A stretch of 64,000 nucleotides of DNA from the NCBI GenBank assembly GCA_023398495.1, contig JAEWSG010000203.1, positions 1 through 64,000 of the forward strand, given 5' to 3'. This document shows, piece after piece, positions 63,104 to 64,000 of the stretch. Both the position numbers and the translations under genes were made by a program. Origin of the DNA: Bacillota bacterium (GTDB lineage Bacteria > Bacillota > Clostridia > Acetivibrionales > Acetivibrionaceae). Below the pieces are notes generated by a model, which was not told the DNA's origin, did not search any database, and worked only from the letters and a program-made list of their open reading frames with translations. The first letter of the stretch is position 1. Each line of letters starts with the position of its first letter.

Positions 63104-64000
63104 TTAATATATGTCAGGATAAATTGCCTTCGCAATTTCCTTCATTGCCTTTACAATATTGTGATTTGGCAGCGAACTTGCAGAGTTGCTGATCTGAAAA
63201 ACTTCCCCATTCTTAACTGCCCTCATGTTTTCCCATCCTTTTCTTGTCTTAATTTCAGAAACAGGATTTTCAATATAGTTTACATTTGTCAGGATAATAT
63301 CAGGATTTTTCGAAACAACAGCTTCATTGCTAACACTTATCCAGCTTTCCTGATCTGCAAAAGCATTTTTCGCACCAACAAGCTCTATTATCTCATTTAA
63401 GAAAACTCCTGAACCGAAACTATAAATACTTGGCGCAGCTCCTATCTCAAAATATACCATCTTTTTCTCCTGAACTGTCTTTCCGATTTGAGCAATCTTA
63501 TCTATTTCACTTTCCATATTGTTAATTATTTCCTTGCCTTTTACCAAAGTTCCTGTCGATTCTGCTATAAACCTTATATCTTCTTTAATTGCCTCAATCG
63601 AGTTACTTGTAGGAATAACAACAACACATACTCCCGCATCTTTTAATGCTTTAAACGGCTCTTTTTTTCCATCCGGATCACTCATTCCGGTGGTAAAAAC
63701 CATGTCAGGTTTCAAACTCATCATTTTTTCAACATCCGGAGCCATCATATCAAATTCAGCAATTCCTTCCCTAAGCCCACTGATGCCCTTTGCATATTTA
63801 TCAACAGCTATTATTTTATCGCCAATTCCGAGATCGACGATTATTTCCGTTATGGATGGAGCCATTGATATAATTCTATTTACATTACGTGGAACGAGTA
63901 TCTCATTTCCAGCCGGGTCCCTTGTCGGTAAATCAGCAGAAGCATCAGGTATATCGTTTTCCTGCTCAATTACATTATCCTTCGGATTAGTTTCAGTTTT
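63104..64000 (-). CDS. Metal-chelate ABC substrate-binding protein (5' end outside window)
   Basis: At least 299 codons, open to the window edge, so the start, signal peptide and lipobox are not visible. From the edge comes an acidic linker (about 30 residues), then VPRNVNRIISMAPSITEII, the entry to a periplasmic-binding-protein-II-like class III fold typical of BtuF/FhuD. The 253-residue stretch from an internal ATG at 63865 is only part of it. It delivers a cobalamin- or siderophore-like ligand to the permease; which one cannot be told. Confidence 0.9.
   Translation of the reverse strand, partial: KTETNPKDNVIEQENDIPDASADLPTRDPAGNEILVPRNVNRIISMAPSITEIIVDLGIGDKIIAVDKYAKGISGLREGIAEFDMMAPDVEKMMSLKPDMVFTTGMSDPDGKKEPFKALKDAGVCVVVIPTSNSIEAIKEDIRFIAESTGTLVKGKEIINNMESEIDKIAQIGKTVQEKKMVYFEIGAAPSIYSFGSGVFLNEIIELVGAKNAFADQESWISVSNEAVVSKNPDIILTNVNYIENPVSEIKTRKGWENMRAVKNGEVFQISNSASSLPNHNIVKAMKEIAKAIYPDIY

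Noticed and set aside
62595..63107. 170-codon plus-strand frame opposite the FecCD permease
   Set aside because: Shadow of a confident gene; Pro/Thr/Ala-rich without recognisable motifs or ribosome site.

Overview
The window is AT-rich DNA from an anaerobic, spore-forming, cellulosome-producing member of the Clostridia, close to the Acetivibrio / Hungateiclostridium / Ruminiclostridium group. The evidence is two secreted GH9 cellulases ending in type I dockerins (one very like Clostridium thermocellum CelD), a third secreted protein with an internal dockerin, an SLH-anchored surface protein, a large clostridial-type SRP RNA, rubredoxin, and the sporulation protein YyaC. The species cannot be fixed from the sequence alone.

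Layout. 0.4-6.7 kb: an operon for an SLH-anchored RCC1-repeat surface protein, a small membrane protein and a transmembrane Ser/Thr kinase with an extracellular NHL-like propeller. 6.8-8.5 kb: a DUF2089 regulator and a DUF4097 protein (minus strand). 8.9-12.8 kb: a beta-lactamase-fold hydrolase with a three-gene ABC-2 exporter. 12.85-27.5 kb: an accessory region in which nearly every gene is short, stands alone and lies on the plus strand. The genes include lipoproteins, small membrane proteins, an adenosine deaminase homologue, a methyltransferase, an AraC/GyrI regulator, a DUF1905-C39 fusion, an AAC(6')-like acetyltransferase and a second GNAT. They are separated by related, strongly structured intergenic repeats. 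Three full repeat copies have a long-range stem that differs in sequence but keeps pairing, and more than a dozen short hairpins keep a TCC-type loop while their stems change completely. A group II intron 3' remnant, a decayed second copy of the deaminase unit and an IS3 remnant lie in the same stretch. It resembles a gene-cassette array without a visible integrase, and is the best candidate here for something undescribed.

27.9-42.8 kb: the CelD-like cellulase; a recR-ybaB-dnaX-SRP RNA block in the order known from Bacillus and Clostridia; the internal-dockerin protein; a lipoprotein; the GH9-CBM3c-CBM3-dockerin cellulase; and an ECF sigma factor with a large zinc anti-sigma factor. 43-47.4 kb: a second ECF sigma / membrane protein pair, and a serine-type AgrD peptide beside an AgrC-like sensor that has no kinase domain. 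47.5-55.9 kb: a class I glutamine amidotransferase, a STAS protein, rubredoxin, YyaC, a PAS-PP2C phosphatase, a MarR regulator with a clear promoter/operator, an ArsA-type ATPase and a secreted amidase-like protein. 56-64 kb: rpmE, rho, a zinc-ribbon protein, a CPBP protease, two tRNAs, a dockerin remnant and a metal-chelate ABC importer whose binding-protein gene runs off the window.

How they fit together: the cellulases, internal-dockerin protein and SLH protein act at the cell surface in plant-polymer breakdown. The two ECF/anti-sigma pairs, the STAS/PP2C proteins and the surface kinase are signalling modules that could sense that surface. The 13-27 kb array looks like a gene-turnover zone.
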